This document shows, piece after piece, positions 1-8,027 of a stretch of DNA of 27,233 nt. Source of the DNA: an uncultured Catenibacterium sp. (GTDB lineage: Bacteria > Bacillota_I > Bacilli_A > Erysipelotrichales > Coprobacillaceae). Each line of letters starts with the position of its first letter. The first letter of the stretch is position 1. The notes under the pieces were generated by a model, which saw only the letters and a list, made by a program, of their open reading frames with translations, did not search any database and was not told the origin of the DNA. The stretch covers positions 1-27,233 of the forward strand of contig NZ_CAAFOM010000058.1 in NCBI RefSeq assembly GCF_900764565.1. The letters run 5' to 3'. The position numbers were made by a program, and so were the translations under genes.

Positions 1-1452
1 CAATTTATATTAGGGAAGGGGACACCCCTTAATGCATTATTCACTGTTATGAGTAATGCCGGTAATATTGTCTTTGATAATCTTCCAGTTTTATTTGCGG
101 TCGGTATTGCGATGGGAATGGCTAAACATGAAAAAGCGACAGCCGCCTTTTCTGCATTAGTTGCTTTCCTTATTATGCATGCCTCTATTAATTCATTATT
201 AACTATTAATGGTATTATAGTGGATGGCAAGATAGCTGATTTTGTCAGACTTGGTACAATTGATACGATATGTGGTATCCAGTCTTTAGATATAGGTGTC
301 TTTGGAGGAATGCTTGTTGGACTTGGTGTGGCTTTTCTTCATAACAGGTTCTATATGACAAGACTTCCTGATTATCTTTCATTCTTTGCAGGAACACGTT
401 TTGTCCCAGTCATCTGTTCAGTTGCATTTGTATTTGTAGGTATTTTATTCTATTATATATGGCCACCTGTTCAGGAAGCTATTTACCACTTAGGCGTATT
501 TGTAAGAGACAGCAGTTATGCAGGAACCTTCGTATTCGGCTTTATAAAGCGTATGTTGATTCCATTTGGTTTACATCATGTTTTCTATTTGCCATTCTGG
601 CAGACAGGACTTGGTGGCAGTATGGTTGTTGATGGACATCTCATCCAGGGTGCTCAGAATATCTTCTTTGCACAGCTTGCTTCACCCCATGTGACTCATT
701 TCAATGTAGAAGCGACTCGCTTCTTCTCAGGTGAATATATTTTTATGATGTTTGGATTACCAGGTGCAGCTCTTGCTATGTATCATTGTGCAAGACCCAG
801 CCAGCGTAAAAAAACAGGAGGTTTATTACTTTCTGCCTCATTGACTTCTATATTAACAGGTATTACTGAACCAATTGAATTCACATTCTTATTTCAAGCA
901 CCGCCACTCTTTTTGATTCATGCGCTTCTAGCAGGAAGTGCATATGCAGTGGCTCAGGCTTTAAATATAGCGATAGGTGTCACTTTTAGTGCAGGAGCGA
1001 TTGATTTCTTCTTGTTTGGTATATTACAGGGTAATAGTAAAACGAACTGGGTCTTTGTCCCAATAATAGGTTTTATTTATTTCTTGCTTTATTATTCAAT
1101 CTTTAAGTTTGTGATCAAGCGTTATGATTTTAAAACTATCGGAAGAGGAGAAGATACACAGCTTCATACAAAAAAAGACTATTCACGAAAGAAAAGTCTT
1201 GACGTAGATAGTTCTGTGTCTCATTCTATTGTAGAAGCATTAGGAGGTATTCCTAATATATTAGATGTTGATACATGTACAACACGCCTTCGTGCCACTT
1301 TAAAGGATCCATCACTTGTCAATGAAGAAGCTTTGAAACAGACAGGTGCTGCAGGTATTTATATGCGTGGTGAAGGTATACAGGTGACCTATGGACCTCA
1401 TGTTGTTATTATTGTGTCAGAAATTAAGCAGATATTAAAAGAAGGAGAATAA
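1..1452 (+). CDS. PTS EIIC-EIIB, glucose/GlcNAc family (5' partial)
   Basis: Membrane sugar permease and phosphotransferase of the glucose/N-acetylglucosamine/maltose PTS family. The reading frame is open to the left edge, so the true start lies outside the window; the ATG at 49 falls inside the conserved NLPVLFAVGIAMGMA block and is not the start. The EIIC part has many hydrophobic segments and the family signature GITEPIEF near position 860. The EIIB domain follows a linker; its phospho-accepting Cys is in VDTCTTRLR, codon 1276-1278. No EIIA domain follows, so EIIA must come from elsewhere. The next gene, a GlcT-like antiterminator, begins one base after the stop, which supports a glucose-type substrate. 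The exact sugar cannot be read from the sequence. Confidence 0.9.
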   Translation, partial: QFILGKGTPLNALFTVMSNAGNIVFDNLPVLFAVGIAMGMAKHEKATAAFSALVAFLIMHASINSLLTINGIIVDGKIADFVRLGTIDTICGIQSLDIGVFGGMLVGLGVAFLHNRFYMTRLPDYLSFFAGTRFVPVICSVAFVFVGILFYYIWPPVQEAIYHLGVFVRDSSYAGTFVFGFIKRMLIPFGLHHVFYLPFWQTGLGGSMVVDGHLIQGAQNIFFAQLASPHVTHFNVEATRFFSGEYIFMMFGLPGAALAMYHCARPSQRKKTGGLLLSASLTSILTGITEPIEFTFLFQAPPLFLIHALLAGSAYAVAQALNIAIGVTFSAGAIDFFLFGILQGNSKTNWVFVPIIGFIYFLLYYSIFKFVIKRYDFKTIGRGEDTQLHTKKDYSRKKSLDVDSSVSHSIVEALGGIPNILDVDTCTTRLRATLKDPSLVNEEALKQTGAAGIYMRGEGIQVTYGPHVVIIVSEIKQILKEGE

Positions 1453-1453
1453 A

Positions 1454-2281
1454 GTGAATAAACAGCGTTATGAAGTCATTGGAACGCTAAACAATAACGG
1501 AGTTGTCGCAAAAGATGAACTTAATAAAGAAGTTATATTACTCGGTAAGGGGATTGGCTTTAAAAGAAAAGCTGGAGATGTGATTGAAAATCCAGGAAAG
1601 AATATCAAGTGCTATGGTTTAGAAAAGACTACAGGGAAGAATGTCTTACAGGGTGTCGATCCTATCTTTCTAGAAATAGCCAATGAAATTATCCGTTATG
1701 CAGAAAAAGAGTTTGGTGATATTGATACCAAGATTCTTTTACCTCTTGCAGATCATATTGCATTCTCTATTGATCGTATCAAGAATGATATGGTAATCTC
1801 TAACCCGCTTACAAGTGATATTCGATTATTATTTGCGGATGAATATGAAGTTGCCAAGAAAGCAAGAAAGATCATCAAAAGAAGATTAGGCTATGAAATC
1901 ACTGATGATGAAATTGGTTATATTTCTCTTCATATTCATGCAGCTTTGAGTTCTCAGCCACCTGCACGTTCATTGCAAGTTGCCAGCATTATTCATCAGA
2001 CAGTCACTTATGTAGAAGAAACCTTCAACATAGTGATTGATGAAGACTCAATTGCGTATGTTCGTTTAGTAAATCATATCAAGTTCCTGATGGTACGAAT
2101 AGATCGTAAAGAAGATGTACAGGTCTCTATGACTGACTATACAAAAGAAAAGTTCCCAGAAAGCTATGCAGTTGCATGTCGTGTAGCAGATTATATAGAA
2201 AAACTGATTCTTGAAAAGATATCGGATGAAGAAATAGGTTATCTTGCGATACATATAGAAAGAATCAGACAGAGTGTATAG
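1454..2281 (+). CDS. GlcT/LicT-type transcriptional antiterminator with two PRDs
   Basis: BglG-family RNA-binding antiterminator, 275 aa, which is full family length. The N-terminal CAT RNA-binding domain is at residues 1-60 (LNNNGVVAK, GKGIGF motif). PRD1 spans about 70-170 with His101 (ADHIAF) and His160/162 (LHIHAAL). PRD2 spans about 175-275 with His208 (VNHIKF) and His267 (IHIER). PTS proteins phosphorylate such histidines to switch RNA binding on or off. The start is GTG, with an AGGAG site lying inside the last codons of the PTS gene, so the two are translationally coupled. The expected RNA target would lie upstream of the PTS gene, outside the window. The sequence resembles GlcT more than LicT by eye, but the sub-family is an inference. 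Confidence 0.9.
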   Translation: MNKQRYEVIGTLNNNGVVAKDELNKEVILLGKGIGFKRKAGDVIENPGKNIKCYGLEKTTGKNVLQGVDPIFLEIANEIIRYAEKEFGDIDTKILLPLADHIAFSIDRIKNDMVISNPLTSDIRLLFADEYEVAKKARKIIKRRLGYEITDDEIGYISLHIHAALSSQPPARSLQVASIIHQTVTYVEETFNIVIDEDSIAYVRLVNHIKFLMVRIDRKEDVQVSMTDYTKEKFPESYAVACRVADYIEKLILEKISDEEIGYLAIHIERIRQSV

Positions 2282-2284
2282 TAA

Positions 2285-2311
2285 AAGGCAGCTTTCGCTG
2301 CCTTCTTTTCT
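2285..2311 (+). terminator. Bidirectional intrinsic terminator
   Basis: Perfect 8-bp stem AAGGCAGC/GCTGCCTT with a TTTC loop (2285-2304), followed by a T-rich tract on the plus strand and by TTTT on the minus strand. It closes both the PTS/antiterminator operon and the convergent tRNA gene. Confidence 0.85.
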
Positions 2312-2316
2312 TTATT

Positions 2317-2393
2317 TGGTGTGCATGACAGGACTTGAACCTGCAGTCTTCAGAGCCGGAGTCTGATGCTCTATCCAGTTGAGCTACATGCAC
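2317..2393 (-). tRNA. tRNA-Arg (anticodon CCG)
   Basis: Complete cloverleaf on the minus strand. The acceptor stem is GTGCATG/CATGCAC, the D arm GCTC/GAGC, the anticodon stem TCAGA/TCTGA with loop CTCCGGC, and the T stem GCAGG/CCTGT with loop TTCAAGT. The discriminator is A and CCA is encoded (2317-2319). The anticodon CCG lies at 2357-2359 and reads the Arg codon CGG, which is rare in this A/T-rich genome. The gene stands alone. No integrase or repeat is present to suggest use as an attachment site. Confidence 0.96.
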
Positions 2394-2404
2394 ATAGCTT
2401 GTTT

Positions 2405-2413
2405 ATTATATCA
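2405..2413 (-). promoter_or_regulatory. Extended -10 promoter for tRNA-Arg
   Basis: The minus strand reads TGATATAAT, an extended -10 element 12 bases before the tRNA 5' end. No good -35 box is visible. It lies just upstream of the divergent gene starting at 2431. Confidence 0.45.
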
Positions 2414-2430
2414 TAGAAAGGATGAATTTT

Positions 2431-3471
2431 ATGAGACAATTTATCGCACTTACATTCAATTCTTCTTTTAAAGAAGAACTGGTTCATATTATGGATACTT
2501 TAAAGGAAGAAGGCATACAAGGGAAGTACTATAATCCAGATAATCTTCATATGACTCTCGCTTTCTTTGGTGAAACAAATAGACAGGATAAAATCATGGA
2601 GATCATACAATCTATTCCTTTTCCTGAAATCACCATCACTATTAACCGTATTGGTCATTTCAAGAAGATCTACTGGGTAGGAATTCAAGATAATCCTGAA
2701 CTAGATGCTTATGTCAATGGATTAAGAGATGCATTGGAGAAACATGATATCCCTTTTGATGACAAGCCTTTTTATCCTCATATTACAATATTAAGAAAAG
2801 CAATAGAAGGGGATAGATTTCTTCAAGAAGTCTCTACAAAAGATATCAAAGTAGAACTCTTACAGGCCCATTACTTAGAAGAAGGTTTAAAATATCTTCC
2901 TTATAAGGAACAGGATGTATTAGAAGCAATTAATGAAATATATAAACAGAAAGGACATGTCACTATTGCGATAGATGGAAGATGTGGAAGTGGTAAAACA
3001 ACCCTTGCGAATAAGTTGAAGACCTATCTAGATTGTCACATATTCCATATGGATGATTTCTATCTTCAGGACTATCAACGTACTAAAGAACGCTTTAATG
3101 AACCAGGTGGTAATGTAGATAGAGAACGTTTTAAAAAGGAAGTACTAGAACCTTTAAAAAATCAACAGGATGTTCTCTATCGTCCTTTAGATTGTGCTAC
3201 TTTGACTATAAGTGAAGGTACTGTATATCCTTATAAACCTATTAATATTATAGAAGGGTCTTATTCATGTCATCCTGATTTAAGAGATGACTATGATATC
3301 ACTCTATTCTTAGACATAGATGAATCATTAAGACTTCAACGTATAGAAGAAAGAAATGGAAAAGAAGCATTAACTATGTTCATAAAAAAATGGATACCAT
3401 TAGAAGAGAAGTACTTCTCTTATTTTGATATCCAAAATCATTGTGATTTCTATTTTAAAGCAGGTGACTAG
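2431..3471 (+). CDS. 2'-5' RNA ligase-like (ThpR) domain fused to uridine kinase-like P-loop NTPase
   Basis: Two-domain protein of 346 aa. Residues 1-150 are a 2H phosphoesterase of the ThpR/LigT family (RNA 2',3'-cyclic phosphodiesterase), with both catalytic HxT motifs, His40 (LHMTLAF) and His117 (PHITILR). Residues 160-346 resemble uridine kinase or other small nucleoside-kinase P-loop proteins: Walker A GRCGSGKTT at 183-191, a downstream MDDFYL acidic motif, and REERNGKE-like lid residues (IEERNGKE). Both ATP/phosphate chemistries look intact. The start was set at 2431 because the AAAGGA site (2417-2422) is 8 bases upstream; the in-frame ATG at 2422 would overlap that site. The gene stands alone, convergent with the HAD gene. 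The substrate is unknown, and a role in RNA-end or nucleotide salvage is only inference. Confidence 0.85.
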   Translation: MRQFIALTFNSSFKEELVHIMDTLKEEGIQGKYYNPDNLHMTLAFFGETNRQDKIMEIIQSIPFPEITITINRIGHFKKIYWVGIQDNPELDAYVNGLRDALEKHDIPFDDKPFYPHITILRKAIEGDRFLQEVSTKDIKVELLQAHYLEEGLKYLPYKEQDVLEAINEIYKQKGHVTIAIDGRCGSGKTTLANKLKTYLDCHIFHMDDFYLQDYQRTKERFNEPGGNVDRERFKKEVLEPLKNQQDVLYRPLDCATLTISEGTVYPYKPINIIEGSYSCHPDLRDDYDITLFLDIDESLRLQRIEERNGKEALTMFIKKWIPLEEKYFSYFDIQNHCDFYFKAGD

Positions 3472-4270
3472 CCTGCTCTTTATTTTTTCTAAGAGCTTTC
3501 TTAATAATCTTTAAACATCCCTGATCTTCATTAGAATCAGTAATACCATAAGCCAGCTTCTTGATTTCATCCACGGCATTCTCCATCGCAAAACCATACT
3601 TGACAGACTCTAATAAAGCATAATCATTCATCTGATCACCAAATGCCAGACATTCATCTTTAGAAATATGTTCATGTTCCTGGATATAACGCATACCAAG
3701 ACCCTTATTCACACCATCTCTTTGAATATCCATCCATTCATTACCAGATGTAATAATCTGTAATCCTTCAGGTAAAATACTTTCAATATCTCCACAAGTC
3801 TTTCTAATATCACCACTAGGATCACATAAAGCTATTTTTGTGATAGGTTCATCAATTTCATTAAAATCATCCACATATTTATAAGCACAATAATAAGTTG
3901 TAAGAGCCTTATCTAAATGATCATGCTTTCTAGCATATGCAAATTTTTCTCCAGCAACAAGTATCTTATATTCTGGGTGATGTTCTTTTACTCTTTCCAT
4001 CGCAAGAAATGCCTTCTTACGGTCTATATCAAATACTTCTAAAGTATTTGGCCCCTTCGCAATATAACTGCCTCCATCCGCAATAAAATACATATCTTCA
4101 CTCATAGGCAGAAACTTCTGATAAAGTCTAGCATACTGATTACCGCTTGCAGCCACAAACAGTACACCCTGTTCCTTCATCTCAAAAAATAAATCAATAA
4201 AAGACTTATCAAACTGCTTCTTATTATCGAGGAATGTTCCATCCATATCTGTCGCAATTAATTTGATCAT
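3455..4270 (-). CDS. Cof-type HAD-IIB family phosphatase
   Basis: Cytoplasmic haloacid-dehalogenase phosphatase of the Cof/YidA sub-family, 271 aa, typical length. Motif I is TDMDGTFLD with nucleophile Asp8 and Asp10. Motif II is VAASGNQ. The motif III lysine is in DGVNKGLG. Motif IV is AFGDQMNDY. These proteins hydrolyse sugar phosphates, nucleotides or FMN; the substrate cannot be assigned. The ATG at 4270 was chosen because it opens the conserved MIKLIATDMDGT block and follows an AAAGGGGG site at 9 bases; the longer reading from 4306 has no such site. Its last 17 bases overlap the end of the convergent fusion gene. A minus-strand extended -10 (TGCTATAGT, 4295-4303) is a likely promoter, leaving a very short leader. 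Confidence 0.88.
   Translation of the reverse strand: MIKLIATDMDGTFLDNKKQFDKSFIDLFFEMKEQGVLFVAASGNQYARLYQKFLPMSEDMYFIADGGSYIAKGPNTLEVFDIDRKKAFLAMERVKEHHPEYKILVAGEKFAYARKHDHLDKALTTYYCAYKYVDDFNEIDEPITKIALCDPSGDIRKTCGDIESILPEGLQIITSGNEWMDIQRDGVNKGLGMRYIQEHEHISKDECLAFGDQMNDYALLESVKYGFAMENAVDEIKKLAYGITDSNEDQGCLKIIKKALRKNKEQASHLL
3459..3487 (+). terminator. Intrinsic terminator of the fusion gene
   Basis: Stem AGCAGG/CCTGCT (3459-3464 and 3472-3477) with a 7-base loop that contains the TAG stop codon, followed by CTTTATTTTTT. It lies inside the 3' end of the convergent HAD gene. Confidence 0.6.
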
Positions 4271-4294
4271 TTGTCTTATCCCCCTTTGAACACC

Positions 4295-4303
4295 ACTATA
4301 GCA
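4295..4303 (-). promoter_or_regulatory. Extended -10 promoter for HAD phosphatase
   Basis: The minus strand reads TGCTATAGT. The predicted start point is only a few bases before the AAAGGGGG ribosome site. No convincing -35 box is seen. Confidence 0.35.
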
Positions 4304-4348
4304 CACATCTTTGATTTATGGTAGACTATTTCAGAAAGGAAGTTATAT

Positions 4349-4945
4349 ATGATATTACTATATATTTTATTATTTCTTATTATGGCTTGTACTTGGCGTA
4401 CACGTTATCATATCTATACAAAAGGACTTTGTTCATTTGGCTTTATTCTTACTGCCTATTTGTCCCATCAAACAAAACTATTTCTTCTTATCTTACCAGG
4501 CTTACTCGCATTCATGATAGGAGATCTACTCCTATGTAAGAAAAATCTATTTAAGTATGGACTTAATGCATTTCTTATAGGTGATATTGCCTGCTTATTC
4601 TTCTATTATCGCTATTTACCATTCAATTATATAGAACTTATTGCACCAGTAATCTCTATGATTTTACTAGAAATAGTCACCTATTCTAAAGATATAGAAC
4701 TTAAAACAGAAATCACCAGTTATACATTTGCACTCGTCTGGCTGACAACTAAAAGTATTCTTACAGCTCTAAGCCTTAATACTCTTAACTTCAGGATGAT
4801 GTCATTAGGCTTTATTCTCTATCTCTTATCAGTTGTTCTTCTTGTCTTCTATAAGAAAAATAATCATCAAATATTAGGATTATTGAATATTTTCTTCTAT
4901 TATTTTGGAATATTTTTAACCGCTTACAGTTTTTCTTTCATCTAA
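4349..4945 (+). CDS. YhhN-like integral membrane protein (putative lysoplasmalogenase family)
   Basis: Polytopic membrane protein of 198 aa with about seven to eight hydrophobic segments. The segment LLAFMIGDLLL, then a short gap, then GLNAFLIGDIA fits the YhhN/TMEM86 pattern of a membrane Asp (GD) followed by a second conserved helix. The C-terminal half (SLGFILYLLSVVLLVFY and a Tyr-rich last helix) also fits. Family members include vertebrate lysoplasmalogenases that cleave vinyl-ether lysolipids; bacterial roles are mostly unknown. The start ATG follows AGAAAGGAAG at 8 bases. The gene is divergent from the HAD gene. The family call is by pattern only and could be wrong. Confidence 0.6.
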   Translation: MILLYILLFLIMACTWRTRYHIYTKGLCSFGFILTAYLSHQTKLFLLILPGLLAFMIGDLLLCKKNLFKYGLNAFLIGDIACLFFYYRYLPFNYIELIAPVISMILLEIVTYSKDIELKTEITSYTFALVWLTTKSILTALSLNTLNFRMMSLGFILYLLSVVLLVFYKKNNHQILGLLNIFFYYFGIFLTAYSFSFI

Positions 4946-4947
4946 TG

Positions 4948-4956
4948 TGTTAAAAT
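4948..4956 (+). promoter_or_regulatory. Extended -10 promoter for the PNPOx-like/DeoR pair
   Basis: TGTTAAAAT lies directly after the YhhN-like stop codon and 22 bases before the next start. No clear -35 box is seen. Confidence 0.35.
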
Positions 4957-4978
4957 AGATACAAAAGGGGAGAGAGAA

Positions 4979-5440
4979 ATGGCAGAAACAGTAGAAGATT
5001 TAAATCAGTTAAGGGAGATGCTTCATCATTTTGATACATTACATATCGCATTTCAAGATGATGAGTATCCTTATATTGTTCCAATGAACTTTGGAATAGG
5101 AGAGAATCAAGACAAAATAGTACTTTATATCTATACACCTAGAGAAGGAAAGATGACTCATCTCATCAAAGAAAACCCTCATGTTGGTGTACAGGCAGAA
5201 ACATTATATGAATATTTCTGTAAACCAGATAAAACAGTCTCTAATTCTTATTCATCTATTATAGGAAAAGGAATTATTGAACCAGTTCTTCATGAATCTT
5301 ATGATGAAGCAATGGAATCTATTCTAACGCATTGTGGTTATGAAACATATCCTTATAATAAGGATTATATAGACACATGTCATGTTTATAAGATTACTTT
5401 GAATCAGGTGACTGGTAAAAATCATTTTAAGGGAGTTTAA
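4979..5440 (+). CDS. Pyridoxamine 5'-phosphate oxidase family flavin-binding protein (NimA-like)
   Basis: Small cytoplasmic split-barrel flavoprotein, 153 aa. Residues 10-45 (LREMLHHFDTLHIAFQDDEY then PYIVPMNFGI) are the typical first strands of the Pyridox_ox_2/NimA group, in which the substrate sits on a barrel with bound FMN. IYTPREGKMTHLI matches the phosphate-contacting segment. The C-terminal part is shorter than in PNP oxidase proper, so vitamin B6 synthesis is unlikely. Relatives include 5-nitroimidazole reductases and general flavin-nucleotide-binding proteins; the substrate here is unknown. AGGGGAGAG precedes the start. It sits one base before the DeoR regulator, whose ribosome site lies in its last codons, so the two are co-expressed. 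Confidence 0.78.
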   Translation: MAETVEDLNQLREMLHHFDTLHIAFQDDEYPYIVPMNFGIGENQDKIVLYIYTPREGKMTHLIKENPHVGVQAETLYEYFCKPDKTVSNSYSSIIGKGIIEPVLHESYDEAMESILTHCGYETYPYNKDYIDTCHVYKITLNQVTGKNHFKGV

Positions 5441-5441
5441 G

Positions 5442-6203
5442 ATGTCACAAAAAAAACGTCACCAACAAATTATCACAAAACTGAATATTGATGGTCAGGT
5501 CTTTGTGAAAGAACTGGCTACATCCTTTGGCGTGACTGAAGATTGTATCCGTAAAGACCTTACACTCTTAGAAAAGGCAGGAAAACTTAAAAGAGTCCAT
5601 GGTGGTGCAGTCAATGTACGTGTGAATTTACATCATACCAATGTATCAGAACGTGTAGAACTTTATAGTAAAGAAAAGAAGATCATTGCCTCTAAAGCTG
5701 TCAAAGAGCTAGAAAAGGGCTATGTCATCTTCTTGGATATATCTACAATCAATTTAGAAATCGCAAAACTCATATTTGAAAAGAATATCGCACTCACTAT
5801 TGTGACAAATATGATTGATATCATGCAGCTCTATAGACAAAATAGTACAGTCAGACTCATCTTTTTAGGAGGAGACTTCAATCAGGCAAAAGATGGATTT
5901 GTAGGCGCATTTACGAATCACTTGATTAGAAAATATCGTTTTGATATTTCATTTATTGGTGTTGTTGGTATTGATTTAGAACATAATGTCATTACAACCT
6001 ATGAAACAAATGATGGTATGACTAAAAAGACAGCCATCAATGCAAGTAAGAAAGCCTATATGGTAGGAGAAAGTGCTAAACTCAATCAAGATGGCAACTA
6101 TGCCTATGCCTCACTTGATGACTTCACAGGCTATATATGTGAAAAAGAATTAGATCACTCTCTTGTAAAAGTATTTAAAGACCATCAAGTAGAACTCATT
6201 TAA
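5442..6203 (+). CDS. DeoR-family transcriptional regulator
   Basis: Repressor of 253 aa, typical length. Residues 1-55 form the DeoR-type winged helix-turn-helix (VKELATSFGVTEDCIRKDL, then LEKAGKLKRVHGGAV). Residues 70-240 form the DeoRC sensor domain, a sugar-isomerase-like fold that usually binds a phosphorylated sugar, with the family signature LGGDFNQAKDGFVG around residue 144. It is coupled to the flavoprotein gene upstream, and no sugar operon is adjacent, so the effector is unknown. It ends in a strong terminator shared with the convergent CpXC gene. Confidence 0.9.
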   Translation: MSQKKRHQQIITKLNIDGQVFVKELATSFGVTEDCIRKDLTLLEKAGKLKRVHGGAVNVRVNLHHTNVSERVELYSKEKKIIASKAVKELEKGYVIFLDISTINLEIAKLIFEKNIALTIVTNMIDIMQLYRQNSTVRLIFLGGDFNQAKDGFVGAFTNHLIRKYRFDISFIGVVGIDLEHNVITTYETNDGMTKKTAINASKKAYMVGESAKLNQDGNYAYASLDDFTGYICEKELDHSLVKVFKDHQVELI

Positions 6204-6236
6204 AAAACCCAGACTTAATTGATCTGGGTTTTCTTA
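6204..6236 (+). terminator. Bidirectional intrinsic terminator
   Basis: Perfect 10-bp stem AAAACCCAGA/TCTGGGTTTT (6204-6213 and 6223-6232), followed by TTCTT. The A-tract on the left gives a T-tract on the minus strand. The minus-strand stop codon of the CpXC gene lies in the loop. Confidence 0.85.
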
Positions 6237-7405
6237 TGTGCTGTATAGGATAAGAATATATCAATAAGATGAGAATCTAATATATAAGGTTCTTTCTCAT
6301 CATAAATCATATAACCATCAATCTTTTCAAATGTCATCTTTAATACATCTGTTAATAAATCACTTAATACATAAGTATTCATAGGTTTCTTATTGATGGC
6401 TTCTTCTCTATCTATATAAAGAGGAATCAAACGGAAGCCATCAATATTCATCACATAATTAGAAGCATTCTCATCTTTTTCTTCTAAATAATAATAGAAA
6501 CGTATATTATCTAGTAGTTCTAGGAAAGCTTCTTTTCTTTCATTCTTAACAGGGAATAATTCTTTATATTCTTCTTTTAATGATTGATCATATTCTGTTT
6601 CTAAAGGCAATGTCTTTTCAATAAAATGAAGATGATCAGGTATATCAAAGATGGATTTATAATTCTTCGTCATTACCTGTCCTAACACTCTTTCTCCATT
6701 CTCTTCCACATAAACATGATCACCTATATCTATATGAACATAAGAAGGAATTAAATATGTCCTTACTTGTATTTTTGTCTGTACCTCACATAAAGATACC
6801 TTTAAACGATAATCATAAAGCCGTTCTGCCCACTCTTTATCCACTATTAAACTTGTATCATACTTCAATATCTTATTCATTACAGGATCCTGTTCCTTTA
6901 AATCATACCAGTTACTATTAAAGATATAAGCACGTGTTCCATTAGGATTTAAGGCAATCATAAGTTCTTTCTCTTCTTCCTTATTAAATAAGAAAAAAGA
7001 AGGAATATCTTCATTCAACTCTTTCTTCAAGGCAATCTTATAGAGTTCTATTAAACGATCATCTCTATTCTCTAGAATCATGATCTTCTCTTTAAAATTC
7101 AACCAGGAATCTGTATAACGGAATATATAATCTTTATAGAGAGGAGTCATCCGTAACTGTTCCACACCATGAAGAAACTGATCTTTATCCTGTCCATATT
7201 GCACAATAAAGTGATGCACAGGATCTATATAAGTCAAAGGATGCTTTAAAAAAGTAGTCTCTCCACAATGTGGACACGTATAAGACATAATAGAATCATC
7301 AATAATATGTTCTCTCTGTTCTATTCCTACACAGCTATAGTCTTCATATCTGTTCTCTTTACCGCATTTCGCACATGTAATGATATAAACATCTTTTGTC
7401 CTCAT
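6215..7405 (-). CDS. CpXC-domain zinc-ribbon protein
   Basis: Cytoplasmic protein of 396 aa. The N-terminus has two CxxC pairs, Cys11/Cys14 (TCAKCG) and Cys44/Cys47 (TCPHCG), which should bind one zinc. They are followed by PLTYIDPVHHFIVQY, the segment typical of the CpXC domain. The remaining ~300 residues are charged and have no recognised fold. Function of the family is not known. The ATG at 7405 lies 8 bases after GGAGG; the GTG at 7408 is only 5 bases away and less likely. The gene follows the Ig-like gene across a terminator with no room for a separate promoter, so it is probably expressed by read-through or from inside the upstream gene. Confidence 0.75.
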   Translation of the reverse strand: MRTKDVYIITCAKCGKENRYEDYSCVGIEQREHIIDDSIMSYTCPHCGETTFLKHPLTYIDPVHHFIVQYGQDKDQFLHGVEQLRMTPLYKDYIFRYTDSWLNFKEKIMILENRDDRLIELYKIALKKELNEDIPSFFLFNKEEEKELMIALNPNGTRAYIFNSNWYDLKEQDPVMNKILKYDTSLIVDKEWAERLYDYRLKVSLCEVQTKIQVRTYLIPSYVHIDIGDHVYVEENGERVLGQVMTKNYKSIFDIPDHLHFIEKTLPLETEYDQSLKEEYKELFPVKNERKEAFLELLDNIRFYYYLEEKDENASNYVMNIDGFRLIPLYIDREEAINKKPMNTYVLSDLLTDVLKMTFEKIDGYMIYDEKEPYILDSHLIDIFLSYTAHKKTQIN

Positions 7406-7422
7406 CACTTATTCCTCCTAAC

Positions 7423-7445
7423 AAAAAAGAGCGTCAACACGCTCT
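7423..7445 (-). terminator. Intrinsic terminator after the Ig-like gene
   Basis: Minus-strand stem AGAGCGT/ACGCTCT with GTTG loop, followed by TTTTTT. It overlaps the TAG stop (7444-7446) and is followed immediately by the ribosome site of the next gene. Confidence 0.8.
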
Positions 7446-7917
7446 ATTCAATCACATGGATTGTAAGATACTTCTTTTTATAAGTATGATGATTATCTCC
7501 AGCAGTTAAAGTAATACGTGTTGTACCAGGAGTAATAGTAGTTACTAAACCTTTCTGATCAACACTAGCCACATTCGCATACTGAGATGAATAATGTGTA
7601 TATTCTACTTTTACTTTCTGAGGATCAGTCTTGTAATGAATCTGGTATGTTTCTCCCTGTTTCACAGTTACATACTGATCAGGAATAACCACACTGCTTA
7701 ATACTGGTCCTTGTGCCACACATGCATATTGATAAACACCAAACAAGAAAATAAAATAAACAATACCTAAAATCATCTTCATTTTCTTCTTTATATGTTT
7801 ATTAAAATATATCAGCACAAAAGGAACCAGTGGAAAAAGAATAATACCTGCAAAAATCCAACCTTTAGAAAGAGGTTCTCTTTCTTCTTCAAGCGTGCTA
7901 TTTTGTTTATCTGACAT
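7444..7917 (-). CDS. Membrane-anchored protein with bacterial Ig-like (Big_2) domain
   Basis: Protein of 157 aa. A charged N-terminal tail (residues 1-18) is followed by two hydrophobic helices at about 20-38 and 47-64, separated by a Lys-rich turn (NKHIKKKMK). Residues 77-157 match a group-2 bacterial Ig-like domain, with the pattern VTVKQGETYQI, then VASVDQKGLVTTITPGTTRI. The Ig domain should face outside. No sorting signal or catalytic motif is present; a role as surface or envelope-binding protein is inference. A GGTGGG ribosome site precedes the ATG, and a good sigma-A-type promoter lies 30-58 bases upstream on the minus strand. Confidence 0.75.
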   Translation of the reverse strand: MSDKQNSTLEEEREPLSKGWIFAGIILFPLVPFVLIYFNKHIKKKMKMILGIVYFIFLFGVYQYACVAQGPVLSSVVIPDQYVTVKQGETYQIHYKTDPQKVKVEYTHYSSQYANVASVDQKGLVTTITPGTTRITLTAGDNHHTYKKKYLTIHVIE

Positions 7918-7946
7918 ATTGTACCCACCTTTTTTAATTCCTCTTC

Positions 7947-7975
7947 ATTATATCGGATATGTTGTCGTTTTTAAA
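7947..7975 (-). promoter_or_regulatory. Sigma-A-type promoter for the Ig-like gene
   Basis: Minus strand TTTAAA, 17-bp spacer, TATAAT. It is back-to-back with the plus-strand riboswitch promoter. Confidence 0.55.
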
Positions 7976-7989
7976 GACTTTTGTATATG

Positions 7990-8018
7990 TTGACAACCCC
8001 TTATAACACTTCTATAAT
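7990..8018 (+). promoter_or_regulatory. Consensus sigma-A promoter for ribU
   Basis: TTGACA (7990-7995), 17-bp spacer, TATAAT (8013-8018): a perfect consensus match. The start point is expected near 8025, just before the riboswitch P1 helix. Confidence 0.9.
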
Positions 8019-8027
8019 AGTTATTGT

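Noticed and set aside
2317..2393. tRNA-Arg as an integration site for a mobile element
   Set aside because: No integrase, no direct repeat of the tRNA 3' end, and ordinary genes on both sides.
4318..4539. 73-codon frame starting before the YhhN-like gene
   Set aside because: Same region in another frame; the ribosome site and hydrophobic pattern support the 4349 frame.
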